Assembly: GCA_021324295.1 (NCBI GenBank)
Contig: JAJPJJ010000119.1
Coordinates: 62,001 to 126,000, forward strand
Length of the DNA: 64,000 nt
From: Bacillota bacterium
GTDB taxonomy: Bacteria; Sysuimicrobiota; Sysuimicrobiia; Sysuimicrobiales; Segetimicrobiaceae
Direction: 5' to 3'
The notes beneath the pieces are model-generated. The model did no database searches and was not told the origin of the DNA. It saw nothing but the letters and a program-made list of their open reading frames with translations. Of this stretch, positions 44,943 to 52,795 are shown piece by piece. A program made the position numbers and the translations under genes. How positions within the stretch are numbered: the stretch's first letter is position 1; every line of letters begins with the position of its first letter.

Positions 44943-45608
44943 AGGCACTCCCCCCTGCCCGCTGCGTCCGCGGGCCTCGTGCATGGCCACACCGTGCGCC
45001 CTGCGCGCAGCAGAAAACCCGGCGCAGAGCATCTCCGGCCGGGTTCGCCACTCGCTCCGTGCAGCCCGAGGCGACCATCTAGGGAGTGCACATCATCGCG
45101 TCCAGGAGAGATCGAGCCCTACATGCTGCCTGCCTGTGCGCCTCCGCCCCCAACGCCTGCGAGGGAGCCCGCCGTCCCGGGCCGGCTGCCCGGCGCCCTC
45201 GCGGCGATCTCGGTTGTCGGATCCAGAAAGCTTCTGATGCGCTGGAGCGAGATCCCGAGCCTCTGTCGTGCTCGGTAACGATGCTCAAGGAAATCCGATT
45301 ATCCCTGCGCCGGCAGCCCGCGCCGGCCGCGTGGTGGCCGTTTACTTCGCCTCGCCCGCGCCGACTCCTCCCTCACGGACGCTTCCGGAAAACCTCTCGA
45401 GACGTCGACAGACCGGGACGGCGCCGAGGCCTCTGCGGAGGCGGGGTGGAGGATCACCCGAACCCGGCCGCCAGCCGCAGGAACCAAACCGCGCCCGCGC
45501 CGCCTGGCATAGCGGACGCGAGGCCGGCGTTCCACCGAGAGGATACCGCAGAGGAGGATCGCAGGCCCCTCGTGCTGGCCGCGTTCGTCGCAGCAGCGGG
45601 GGCTTCCC
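44943..45608. other. Intergenic region, mostly unassigned
   Basis: 666 bp between divergent genes. The only feature I can support is an intrinsic terminator in the protease leader (45014-45045). Open frames here lack ribosome sites and recognisable sequence, and composition is less GC-biased around 45260-45310. I see no gene. Confidence 0.6.
45014..45045 (-). terminator. Intrinsic terminator in the protease gene leader
   Basis: On the minus strand AACCCGGC (45038-45045) pairs with GCCGGGTT (45016-45023) around a 14-nt loop, followed by TTTT. It lies about 72 bp upstream of the protease ATG and reads toward it, so it would act as an attenuator unless the transcription start is further downstream. 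No divergent gene ends here. Confidence 0.6.
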
Positions 45609-46241
45609 ATGGCCGAGGCGCCCATTCGCCTGCTGCTCGTCATCGACGATCGTGACGCGAGATCGAGGCTGAGCGCGCAGCTGGCTGAGCACCCCGACTG
45701 CGTCGTCCTCGGCGCGCTCGACGCCGACGACGATCTCCCGGCCGCCGCGGCAACCGCCCGCCCGGACGCGCTCATCTGGGATCTCGGAGACGACCCCGAC
45801 GCCTCGCTCGCGGCGCTGGCCGAGGCGCACGACCTGCGGCTGCCGGTCGTGGCTATCGTTCAGGACGAGCGCGACGGGCTCCGCGCGCTCGCGGGCGGGG
45901 CCAGGGGGCTCCTGCCGCGCGCCGTCGACGCGGAGCGGCTGGTGATCGCCGCGCGGACCGCGATCGCCGGCCTGCTCGCCCTCGATCCCTCGGTGGCTGG
46001 ATTGGCGGAGGCGCCCGGCCATCCCGAGGCGGACGTGGGCGTGGAACCCCTCACCCGCCGCGAGCGCGAGGTGCTGCAGTTGATGGCCGAGGGGCTGGCC
46101 AACAAGCGCATCGCCGAGCGCTTGGGCGTCACCGAGCACACCGCGAAGTTCCACGTCCACACGATCCTCGGCAAGCTGGGCACGCAGAGCCGGACGGAGG
46201 CGGTCGTCCGGGCCGCCCGCCTGGGTCTCGTCACGCTCTGA
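45609..46241 (+). CDS. LuxR-family response regulator with degenerate receiver
   Basis: 210 residues. The N-terminal receiver keeps the acidic pair (Asp13-Asp14 in VIDDRDAR) and a phospho-acceptor Asp58 in LIWDLGD, but the conserved Thr/Ser and Lys positions are replaced (VAIVQDER and GLLPRAV). The C-terminal LuxR helix-turn-helix is complete: LTRREREVLQLMAEGLANKRIAERLGVTEHTAKFHVHTIL, about 147-186. No histidine kinase is nearby. It may work without phosphorylation, and its target might be the protease genes on either side (inference). Confidence 0.87.
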   Translation: MAEAPIRLLLVIDDRDARSRLSAQLAEHPDCVVLGALDADDDLPAAAATARPDALIWDLGDDPDASLAALAEAHDLRLPVVAIVQDERDGLRALAGGARGLLPRAVDAERLVIAARTAIAGLLALDPSVAGLAEAPGHPEADVGVEPLTRREREVLQLMAEGLANKRIAERLGVTEHTAKFHVHTILGKLGTQSRTEAVVRAARLGLVTL

Positions 46242-46452
46242 GGGGCCGCCGCGGTCACGCGTCCGAGCGCCGCAGCCCCGGCGGCGGGCCGGCGGCCCCC
46301 CACGACCTGATCGAACGATGGATGTGATGCCGGCCGCCATCGCCTATGCTCTGCGCAGACGGCGGCGTAGCATCACGGAGGCTCCGCGCCAGATGCGGGG
46401 CGGCGCGGGTCGCTGCCGCCAAGCTCGCGCACTCTGCCCACGAGGTGATACG

Positions 46453-47355
46453 GTGACGGATTCGCTCCTAACGGTTTCCGATGGTCTCGCTGCGGCGGTC
46501 GAGGCGGCCAATCCCTTTGTGGTCCGCGTGTCCGGCGGGAGGCGCTCCGCCACGGGCGTGATCTGGTCGGCGGAAGGGGTCGTCCTCGCCACCGAACATG
46601 CCGTGCGCCGCGACGAGGACATCGTCGTGACCCTGGGAGACGGGCGGGAGCTCCCGGCGACGGTCGTGGGCCGGGACGCCGGCACCGACCTCGTCGTCCT
46701 CCGGGTCCAGGCCCAGGGTCTGCCGGTTCCCGCCTGGCGGGACGCCGAGGGTCTCAGGGTCGGACAGCTGGTCCTGGCGCTGGGGCGGCCCGGGCGAACC
46801 GTCCGGGCATGGCTCGGGATCTTGAGCGCGGTCGGGCACGACTGGCAGATTCCAGGCGGGACGCCCATCGATCGCTACCTGGAGCCCGACATCGAGCCCG
46901 CGCGCGGGATCTCCGGAGGCCCGCTGCTCGATGCCGCGGGGCGCGTGATCGGGATGAATACGACCGGCCTGATGCGGGGACTCGTGCTCACGATCCCCGC
47001 GGTGACGCTACGGCGCGTGACCGAGGCCCTGCTGGCCTACGGCCGCCTCCGGCGAGGATACCTGGGCGTCGCCGCGCAGACCGTGCCGCTCTCCGCAGCG
47101 CTCGCGCAGCAGGCCGGTCAGCGCGCCGGGCTTCTCGTGCACGCGGTCGAGCCGGGCAGCCCCGCGGAGCGCGCCGGGGTGATGATCGGCGATCTGGTCC
47201 TGGCCGTGGGCGGCCAGCCCGTGCGGCGCCCGGACGAGCTGCTGGGGCTGCTCACCGAGGACCGCATCGGCGCCGCGGTGCCCGTCCGGCTTTCGCGGGG
47301 CGGGCAGATCCACGAGATCCAGGTGGTCGTCGGAGACCGGCCCGCGGCCGCCTGA
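46453..47355 (+). CDS. HtrA/DegP-like trypsin-PDZ protease without signal peptide
   Basis: 300 residues. The trypsin-like domain has His49 (ATEHAV), Asp79 (GTDLVVL) and Ser154 in RGISGGPLLD, so the triad is intact although the usual GNSGG is GISGG. One PDZ domain follows (GYLGVAAQTVPLSAAL to the end, with EPGSPAERAGVMIGDLVLAVGG). The GTG giving VTDSLLTVSD is supported by GAGGTGATACG; a longer start at 46318 adds basic residues but no signal or anchor. Most HtrA proteins are exported or membrane-anchored, so a cytoplasmic location would be unusual. Confidence 0.87.
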   Translation: MTDSLLTVSDGLAAAVEAANPFVVRVSGGRRSATGVIWSAEGVVLATEHAVRRDEDIVVTLGDGRELPATVVGRDAGTDLVVLRVQAQGLPVPAWRDAEGLRVGQLVLALGRPGRTVRAWLGILSAVGHDWQIPGGTPIDRYLEPDIEPARGISGGPLLDAAGRVIGMNTTGLMRGLVLTIPAVTLRRVTEALLAYGRLRRGYLGVAAQTVPLSAALAQQAGQRAGLLVHAVEPGSPAERAGVMIGDLVLAVGGQPVRRPDELLGLLTEDRIGAAVPVRLSRGGQIHEIQVVVGDRPAAA

Positions 47356-47389
47356 GACCGCCTGGCAGGCATCCCGGTTTCGCGCGGGC

Positions 47390-47601
47390 AGCGCGGCGTC
47401 GGGGCGCATCGAGGAACTTGTCGAAGGCTGCTTGCGACTCCCACAGCTCCACGACCCGCCAGCCTCCGTCCATCGGGCCGCCGGCGTGGAAGATGATCCC
47501 TGGGGCAGGTCCGCGCGTCGCTGCCTCAGGCGGGCTCCGATCTGCTCGTACTGTTGCTGGGTGCCCCCGGGGAACTCGACCACCATGGCGATAGCCACCA
47601 T
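47390..47601 (-). pseudogene. Decayed small ABM-like protein gene
   Basis: Starting at an ATG after GGAGGTGCG, the frame reads MVAIAMVVEFPGGTQQQYEQIGARL. After about residue 34 the sense continues in another frame as IIFHAGGPMDGGWRVVELWESQAAFDKFLD, the second half of a small dimeric-barrel (antibiotic-biosynthesis-monooxygenase-like) protein of about 100 residues. One added G in the CAGGGATC region would join them. The C-terminal 20 residues are not recoverable in one frame. It adjoins other broken pieces at 47718-47824. Confidence 0.65.
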
Positions 47602-47717
47602 CGCACCTCCCGCGGACGCAGTCCTCGTGGGCTCGCGTCCGAGCCGTGACGCGGTGCGGGCATGACGCGGATTTGCCGCGAGACGCCCGGAGCGTCCTTC
47701 TGACCATTTCTCGGCAG

Positions 47718-47820
47718 CTACTGGACGACGATCACACCCTTCATGCCCTGCGGCACGTGGACGACGCACCAGTAGTTGTAGGTCCCCGGCTTCGTCAGCG
47801 CGCCCGACGCCGCGCTCAAG
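47718..47820 (-). pseudogene. C-terminal fragment of a cupredoxin gene
   Basis: Translating back from the TAG gives a tail with KPGTYNYWCVVHVPQGMKG followed by VIVVQ. Cys-x2-His-x4-Met is the type-1 copper ligand set of plastocyanin/halocyanin-like proteins, and the preceding Gly-Thr-Tyr-x-Tyr strand is typical. The similarity stops abruptly near 47820, exactly where the LAL-type regulator begins on the other strand. The rest of the gene, including its signal and first His ligand, is missing. Confidence 0.7.
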
Positions 47821-47823
47821 GCT

Positions 47824-49350
47824 TTGGACGAGCTCCCGCCGGGGCCGCGACGGAGCTGCCTCCGGGGCGCGCTGGCGGTGTTCGCGGGCCGGTTTGTGGA
47901 TGCGGAGGCGGAGCTGGCGAACGCGTGGCGGGGCGTGAGCGACGCCCGCGATCAAACGGCCCTGAGGGCGACCGTGGCGACCTATTTGGCCGTCCTCGCC
48001 ATGGCGCGCATGTCCGATGCGGAGATGGTGGCGTGGTCCGGACGGGCCCTCGCCCAGGACGGCGCCCGCCCGGAGATCATGGCGTTGGCCTGGTGGGCGC
48101 GGTCCTGGGGGCTCGCGTCCTCCGGCCGCGCCGAAGAGGCCCTCCGCGAGTTCGACGCCGTCGCATCCTCCGGGGTCCTTGGGGAGATCGACGTCCTGTG
48201 GATTCGCGGGCAGCTCGCGGTGTGGCGCGACGACTTTCCGGGCGCGGCGAGCAGCCTCGCGGCGTGCCTCGCCCGGGTGGGCGATGCCCGCGGCGACCGC
48301 TCGCTGCTCACATGTGTCGCGGCCTGCCTGCTCGCCCAAGCCCTGTACCGGCTCGGGCGCTTCGCCGAGGCCATCCAGCAGATCGAGCTCGGGCTCGCGA
48401 TCGCCCAGGAGGCGGGCCGCAGTGTAGACCTGCTGTTCATCCATGCGATGGCGGCCTACCCGCGCATCGCACGCGGCGATTGGGACGCCGCGGCCGCGCA
48501 TGTGCGCGAGGCGCTGACCCACGGCCGCGTCCTCGGAGCGCCCGGAACGATGGCGTATGCGACGGCCGCCGCCGCCCGCCTCGCTGCGGCGCGGGGCGAC
48601 CAGGAAGAGGTGCTGCGCGCGATCGCCGCCCTGCCCGACCCGCGCGGGCCGTGGGAGCAGAGTCTGCTGCCGATCGGCGATCTCGCGGTGGAAGCCAGCC
48701 TCGCCCTGGGGCGGGTGGACGAGGCGGTGGTCCACCTGACGACGTTGGAGACGGCCCCCGCCGCGCGCCGACCGCTCGGGCACGCCATGATCGCCAGAGC
48801 GCGCGGCGCAATCGAAGCAGCCTGCGGCCGCCCGGATGCCGCCCGGATGCGCTTCGAAGAGGCGTTGGGCCACCTGCGCGGTCTCTGCGTGCCCCTCGAG
48901 GAAGCGCGCGTGCAACTAGACCTCGGCAGAGTCCTGCGCCGCTCCGGCGACCGCGCCGGCGCGCGTCGTCACCTCGTCGCCGCCCGCGACACGTTTGCGG
49001 CCCTCGGCGCCCGTCCCGACATGGAAGCGGCGGCGCGGGAGTTGCCCGCCACGAGCGCCCGCCAGCCACGGGCCGCGAGGTCGGGCATATGGACGCTCAC
49101 CCCGCAGGAGACCGTGGTCGCCCGCCTCGTGGCGGCGGGGAAGTCCAACCGCCAGGTCGCGGCCGACCTCTTTGTCACGGTCAAGACCGTCGAGTACCAC
49201 TTGGCAAACATCTACGCCAAGCTCGGCATCTTCTCGCGCGCCCAGTTGCGCGAGCACCTGACCGCAGCAACCGGCCTCGCGTCGTCCGCCTCGACGCCGC
49301 CGCGGAGGGCCGCCGCCGCCCAGGCAGGGCGGGAGGGGGCCGACGGCTGA
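47824..49350 (+). CDS. LAL/LuxR-type regulator lacking its ATPase half
   Basis: 508 residues: a long all-helical repeat region (TPR/MalT-like, Ala-rich) over about 1-420 and a C-terminal LuxR helix-turn-helix, LTPQETVVARLVAAGKSNRQVAADLFVTVKTVEYHLANIYAKLG. LAL regulators are normally about 900 residues with an N-terminal AAA/STAND ATPase; no Walker motif is present. The frame begins, with a weak TTG start, at the point where the cupredoxin tail on the other strand ends, so the 5' half was probably lost by recombination. It may be inactive or a constitutive remnant. Confidence 0.75.
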   Translation: MDELPPGPRRSCLRGALAVFAGRFVDAEAELANAWRGVSDARDQTALRATVATYLAVLAMARMSDAEMVAWSGRALAQDGARPEIMALAWWARSWGLASSGRAEEALREFDAVASSGVLGEIDVLWIRGQLAVWRDDFPGAASSLAACLARVGDARGDRSLLTCVAACLLAQALYRLGRFAEAIQQIELGLAIAQEAGRSVDLLFIHAMAAYPRIARGDWDAAAAHVREALTHGRVLGAPGTMAYATAAAARLAAARGDQEEVLRAIAALPDPRGPWEQSLLPIGDLAVEASLALGRVDEAVVHLTTLETAPAARRPLGHAMIARARGAIEAACGRPDAARMRFEEALGHLRGLCVPLEEARVQLDLGRVLRRSGDRAGARRHLVAARDTFAALGARPDMEAAARELPATSARQPRAARSGIWTLTPQETVVARLVAAGKSNRQVAADLFVTVKTVEYHLANIYAKLGIFSRAQLREHLTAATGLASSASTPPRRAAAAQAGREGADG

Positions 49351-49441
49351 GGCGGCCCGGGCCGGTGGTGCGGAGCGGTCCGACGCGCGGCGACATTGCA
49401 TCGTGAACGGCAGAAGGGCGATGGATCCACGAAGGCGAGGG

Positions 49442-49536
49442 TGGCGGAGGGGAGTGGGAATCGAACCCACCGCGAACCCCAAGGGCCCGCCGGCAGTTTT
49501 GAAGACTGCGAAGGCCACCAGGCCCCATGCCCCTCC
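49442..49536 (-). tRNA. selC: tRNA-Sec (UCA anticodon)
   Basis: A 95-nt gene with all marks of bacterial tRNA-Sec. The acceptor arm GGAGGGGC pairs with TCCCCTCC (seven pairs and one mismatch at position 8), the discriminator is G, and CCA is encoded. The D stem is long (6 bp, GGGGCC with GGCCTT using two G-U pairs) with a 4-nt loop. The anticodon arm is GCAGT-CTTCAAA-ACTGC, giving anticodon TCA. A long GC variable arm and a GTGGG-TTCGATT-CCCAC T arm follow. A TAGAAT box (49547-49552) lies 10 bp upstream. It inserts selenocysteine at UGA and needs SelA and SelB, both encoded 11-14 kb away here. Confidence 0.96.
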
Positions 49537-49638
49537 GGCTAGCCACATTCTACTACAGAGGGGCACCCGCCGTGGCCGGACACGCGACCGTCGCGGCGCC
49601 CGGCTGCCCGACGGGGTGCGTCGTCGCAGCGGGCGTCG

Positions 49639-50670
49639 TCACCGCGACGCGCGGGCGGGGGTCAGGACCGCCTTCACCAGGTCGCCGGGATCGGCCACCA
49701 GTCGATGGAACAGCGCCGGACCGTCCTCCAGCGGGAACGGCCGGACCCACTGCTCGGCCCCCACGCGCCGGGACCTCAACAGCTCGACAGCCTGCACGAA
49801 GTCGTCGTAGGTGTAGGCGTACGAGCCGTGGACGGACACCTCTCGGTTCACGATGTCGACCGCATCGAACGGGGTGACCTCCTCGCCCAGCCCCAGCAGC
49901 ACCACCCGGCCGCCGGTCCGCACGCAGGCGACCGCCGCCTGGCGGGCCGCCGAGGCGCCGGCGGCCTCGATCGCCACGTCGACGCCCTCGCCGCCCGTCG
50001 CCGCGCGGATGCGCCCCACCACGTCGTCGGCGCGCGCGTCGAGCGCGAGCGTCGCGCCGAGCCGCGTCGCCACCGCCAGGCGGGCGGGCACGAGATCGAC
50101 GCAAGCGACGAACGCGGGGGCCACCAGGCCGGCGAGGTGGAGCGCCATCAGCCCCTGCGTGCCCGCGCCGAAGATCGCGATCCGGCGGCCGACGCCGTGG
50201 ACGTGGCGGTTGAAGATGTGGACCGCGTTCGCGAGCGGCTCCGCGAGGCTGCCCGCGAGCGCCGGCAGGCCGGGCGGCAGAGGCACGACCGACGCGCGCG
50301 GCACCGCGACGTACTCCGCGTAGCCGCCCGGCCGGTCGATCCCGATGACCCGGCGCGAGCTGCACTGGGATGTGTCCCCTCGGCGGCAGGCGGCGCACGT
50401 CCCGCACGTGAGGAGCGGGTACACGGCCGCCGTGGCCCCCGGCGCGAGGTCGCCGACCGCGCGGCCCAGGGCCTCGACCCGCCCGGCGACCTCGTGGCCC
50501 ATGACGAGCGGCGGGACCCGCTTGCGGCTCTTCCCCAGGTACCCGTGGAGGTCGGAGCCGCAGATCCCCGATGCCTCGACGCGGATCAGCACCTCGTCCG
50601 GACGGAGCGGCGGGATCTCCGCGTCGCGCAACTCGAGGCTCCGGGGCCCCAGGTAGACGAGGGCTCGCAT
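49639..50670 (-). CDS. Zinc-dependent alcohol/sorbitol dehydrogenase-like enzyme
   Basis: A zinc MDR dehydrogenase of 343 residues. Catalytic-zinc residues appear in ASGICGSDLHGY and GHEVAG; the structural zinc has four cysteines in CGTCAACRRGDTSQC. The NAD site is IFGAGTQGLMAL with an acidic residue (CVDLVPAR) after the second strand, indicating NAD. It is the last gene of the IclR-headed unit, 5 bp after the TPP beta gene, so it probably oxidises or reduces the aldehyde or alcohol made there. Confidence 0.88.
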   Translation of the reverse strand: MRALVYLGPRSLELRDAEIPPLRPDEVLIRVEASGICGSDLHGYLGKSRKRVPPLVMGHEVAGRVEALGRAVGDLAPGATAAVYPLLTCGTCAACRRGDTSQCSSRRVIGIDRPGGYAEYVAVPRASVVPLPPGLPALAGSLAEPLANAVHIFNRHVHGVGRRIAIFGAGTQGLMALHLAGLVAPAFVACVDLVPARLAVATRLGATLALDARADDVVGRIRAATGGEGVDVAIEAAGASAARQAAVACVRTGGRVVLLGLGEEVTPFDAVDIVNREVSVHGSYAYTYDDFVQAVELLRSRRVGAEQWVRPFPLEDGPALFHRLVADPGDLVKAVLTPARASR

Positions 50671-50675
50671 GCGCG

Positions 50676-51236
50676 CTAGGCGGGGCCGATCGCGTCGATG
50701 AAGCGGTCTCTCACGGAGATCGGGCGGCGCGGCGCCCGGGCAAACGACGTCGCCTGCTCGACGCGGGCCAGCACGAACCACGGCCCCTCGTCGCGGAGCG
50801 CCCGCTCGATGGCGCGGGCGAACCCCTCGAGGTCGCTCGCCGTGGCGACGCGCTCGATCCCCGCCCCCCTCGCGATCGCGGCGAGGTCGGCGCCGCGCGT
50901 CGTGTGCGTCGGCTGGCCGCCGGTGGTCTCGTACGCGCCGTTGTCGAAGAGGACCTCCACCAGGTTCGGCGGCCGGCACGCTGCGACCGTGGCGAGGGCG
51001 CCGAGGTTCATCAGGAGCGATCCGTCGCCGTCGAGGACGACCACCCGGAGCGCCGGACGCGCCAGCGCGAGCCCCAGCCCGACGGAGACCGCGCACCCCA
51101 TCGCGCCCCACATGTAGAAGTTCTGCGGCCGGTCTCCCGCCGCGTAGAGGTCGTAGGTGTTTCGCCCGAGGTTCGAGATCACGGCCGCGCCCCCGAGGAG
51201 CGGCAGCATGCGCCGGATCGCCTCGAGCCTGGTCAC
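50676..51236 (-). CDS. TPP decarboxylase beta subunit (sulfo/phosphonopyruvate decarboxylase-like)
   Basis: 186 residues, the TPP-binding half of a split 2-oxoacid decarboxylase. The TPP/Mg motif is DGDGSLLMNLGALAT...LFDNGAYETTGGQ (GDG to NN-type, here ending DNG), and it starts SNLGRNTYDLY and FYMWGAMGCAVSVGLGLA as in ComE/phosphonopyruvate decarboxylase beta. The GTG start overlaps the alpha gene by 4 bp. The natural substrate is a 2-oxoacid with an acidic group in the known relatives; here it is unknown. Confidence 0.87.
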   Translation of the reverse strand: MTRLEAIRRMLPLLGGAAVISNLGRNTYDLYAAGDRPQNFYMWGAMGCAVSVGLGLALARPALRVVVLDGDGSLLMNLGALATVAACRPPNLVEVLFDNGAYETTGGQPTHTTRGADLAAIARGAGIERVATASDLEGFARAIERALRDEGPWFVLARVEQATSFARAPRRPISVRDRFIDAIGPA

Positions 51237-51769
51237 TTGAGCGTCTTCCCGCCGGTCAGACGTGTCGATAACCCGAGCGCGACCGGGACCAGGCCGGAAA
51301 ACGCCAGCTCGCTCGCGCCCCCGACGACCGCGTCGATCTCCTCCGGGGCGCTGATCGAGAAGAACTGGATCCCGAGCGCGTCCAGGATCCGCGGGAGCGC
51401 CCGGCCGAACGGGACCTGCACCGGGTTGAACTCTCCCAGGCGCCCGCGCTCGCTGACGAGCAGGAGCATGGGGAGCTGGTACGCCACCGCCAGGGAGGCG
51501 AGCGCGTTGAGGGAGTTGCCGACGCCGCTGCCCTGGAGGATGAGCGCTCCCTTCTGGCCGCCGAGGTACCCGCCGGCCAGGACGGCGACGCCTTCCTCTT
51601 CGCGCGTGCACGAGACCACGGTGAACGCGGGGTCGGCGGACAGCCGCTGGAGGAGGTGGCTCGTGACCTCGTCCGGGACGTGCGCGATCATCCGGACGCC
51701 GCCTCGCCGGAGCGCGCCCGCCATGAGGTCGCTCCAGCGGTCCGCCGCATCGTCCGTCGCGTTCGCCAC
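51233..51769 (-). CDS. TPP decarboxylase alpha subunit (sulfo/phosphonopyruvate decarboxylase-like)
   Basis: 178 residues, the pyrimidine-binding half. VPDEVTSHLLQRL at the start and CTREEEGVAVLAGGYLGGQKGALILQGSGVGNSLNAL carry the conserved Glu that activates TPP, as in ComD-type subunits. The pair alpha-beta forms one active site between chains. The GTG start lies 188 bp after the SDR stop, the widest gap in the unit. Confidence 0.87.
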   Translation of the reverse strand: MANATDDAADRWSDLMAGALRRGGVRMIAHVPDEVTSHLLQRLSADPAFTVVSCTREEEGVAVLAGGYLGGQKGALILQGSGVGNSLNALASLAVAYQLPMLLLVSERGRLGEFNPVQVPFGRALPRILDALGIQFFSISAPEEIDAVVGGASELAFSGLVPVALGLSTRLTGGKTLK

Positions 51770-51957
51770 CGGATCCCGCCCCCGTGCAGATCGTCGCGTG
51801 CGCCGGAGCAGTCCTCGTCGTCCACCCCTCCGTCGCCCGCGGATCGCGCGTCGCCTCGCCCGCGCCGCCTCGTGGGTACTACGACGTCCGCGGTCGGATC
51901 ACCTCGCTCGTGCGCGACCCGCCCGCGGCGATCGCGGGCCCCAACGCGCTCCATCGC

Positions 51958-52710
51958 CTACGCCATGACCGACCCGCCGTTGACATCGAGACACTGGCCG
52001 GTGACGAACCCGGCGTCGGCCGACGCGAGGTAGAGCGCCGCCCGCGCGACGTCGGCCGGCTCCCCCAACCTGCGCAGCGGCAGCTCGGCCGCACGGGCCG
52101 CCTGCCGCTCGGGCGGGTAGATGGCGCGGTTCATGTCGGTGACGATCGATCCCGGGCAGATGGCGTTGACCGTGATCCCGTACGGGCCCACCTCCCGGGC
52201 GAGCGACCGGGTGAAGGCGAGGATGAATCCCTTGGTGCCGGCGTAGACCGCGAAGTTCTCGGCGCCGACGTGGCCGAGCTGGGACGCCAAGTTGATGATC
52301 CGCCCGCGATGCCGGGTGACCATCGTCGGCAGCAATGCGCGTGTCAGCATGAGCGTCCCATACACGTTGACGTCGAGCAGCGCGCGCCAGACGGCCGGGG
52401 CCTGCGTGACGAAGGGGGAGACGTCCATCACACCGGCGTTGTTGATCAGCACGTCGATGTGTCCAAAGGCGGCGAGCGACGCCGCGGTGAACCGGGCGAC
52501 GCTGGCCGGATCGGCGACATCGACCTGCAGCGGGAGCGCCCGCCGGCCGGCACCTTCCACGGCCGCGGCGACGGCCGCGGCGTCCTCCTCCCTCGCGCGG
52601 TAGCCGATGATCACGTGAGCGCCCTCCTCCGCGAAGGCGAGCGCCATCGCCCGGCCGAAGCCGCGGCTCGCCCCGGTGATCATCGCAACCTGGCCGTCGA
52701 GCCTGCCCAT
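51958..52710 (-). CDS. SDR-family oxidoreductase
   Basis: A classical short-chain dehydrogenase of 250 residues: TGASRGFGRAMALAF, NNAGVMDVSPF, the catalytic Ser in NLASQLGHVG and YAGTK with the catalytic Tyr and Lys, then PGSIVTDMN. GYRAREEDAA after beta-2 suggests NADP. It lies in the IclR-headed unit between the alpha/beta hydrolase and the TPP pair and would handle a hydroxy or keto intermediate. Confidence 0.88.
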   Translation of the reverse strand: MGRLDGQVAMITGASRGFGRAMALAFAEEGAHVIIGYRAREEDAAAVAAAVEGAGRRALPLQVDVADPASVARFTAASLAAFGHIDVLINNAGVMDVSPFVTQAPAVWRALLDVNVYGTLMLTRALLPTMVTRHRGRIINLASQLGHVGAENFAVYAGTKGFILAFTRSLAREVGPYGITVNAICPGSIVTDMNRAIYPPERQAARAAELPLRRLGEPADVARAALYLASADAGFVTGQCLDVNGGSVMA

Positions 52711-52795
52711 GGCGCCTCCTCCTGCGCGCGACGGCCGCGCCCCGACGGGGCGCGGCCGCCCCAGACGTTGCCGGCTCGTGGCGCGCCGCCACGCC

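Noticed and set aside
44943-45140. Cyclic-di-GMP or cyclic-di-AMP riboswitch before the sedolisin gene
   Set aside because: The conserved GCAAACC/GACGCAAAGCC or ydaO-type segments are absent; only the terminator hairpin is supported.
45086-45655. 189-codon open frame ahead of the LuxR response regulator
   Set aside because: No ribosome site, no family similarity, and it overlaps the start of the well-supported regulator in another frame.
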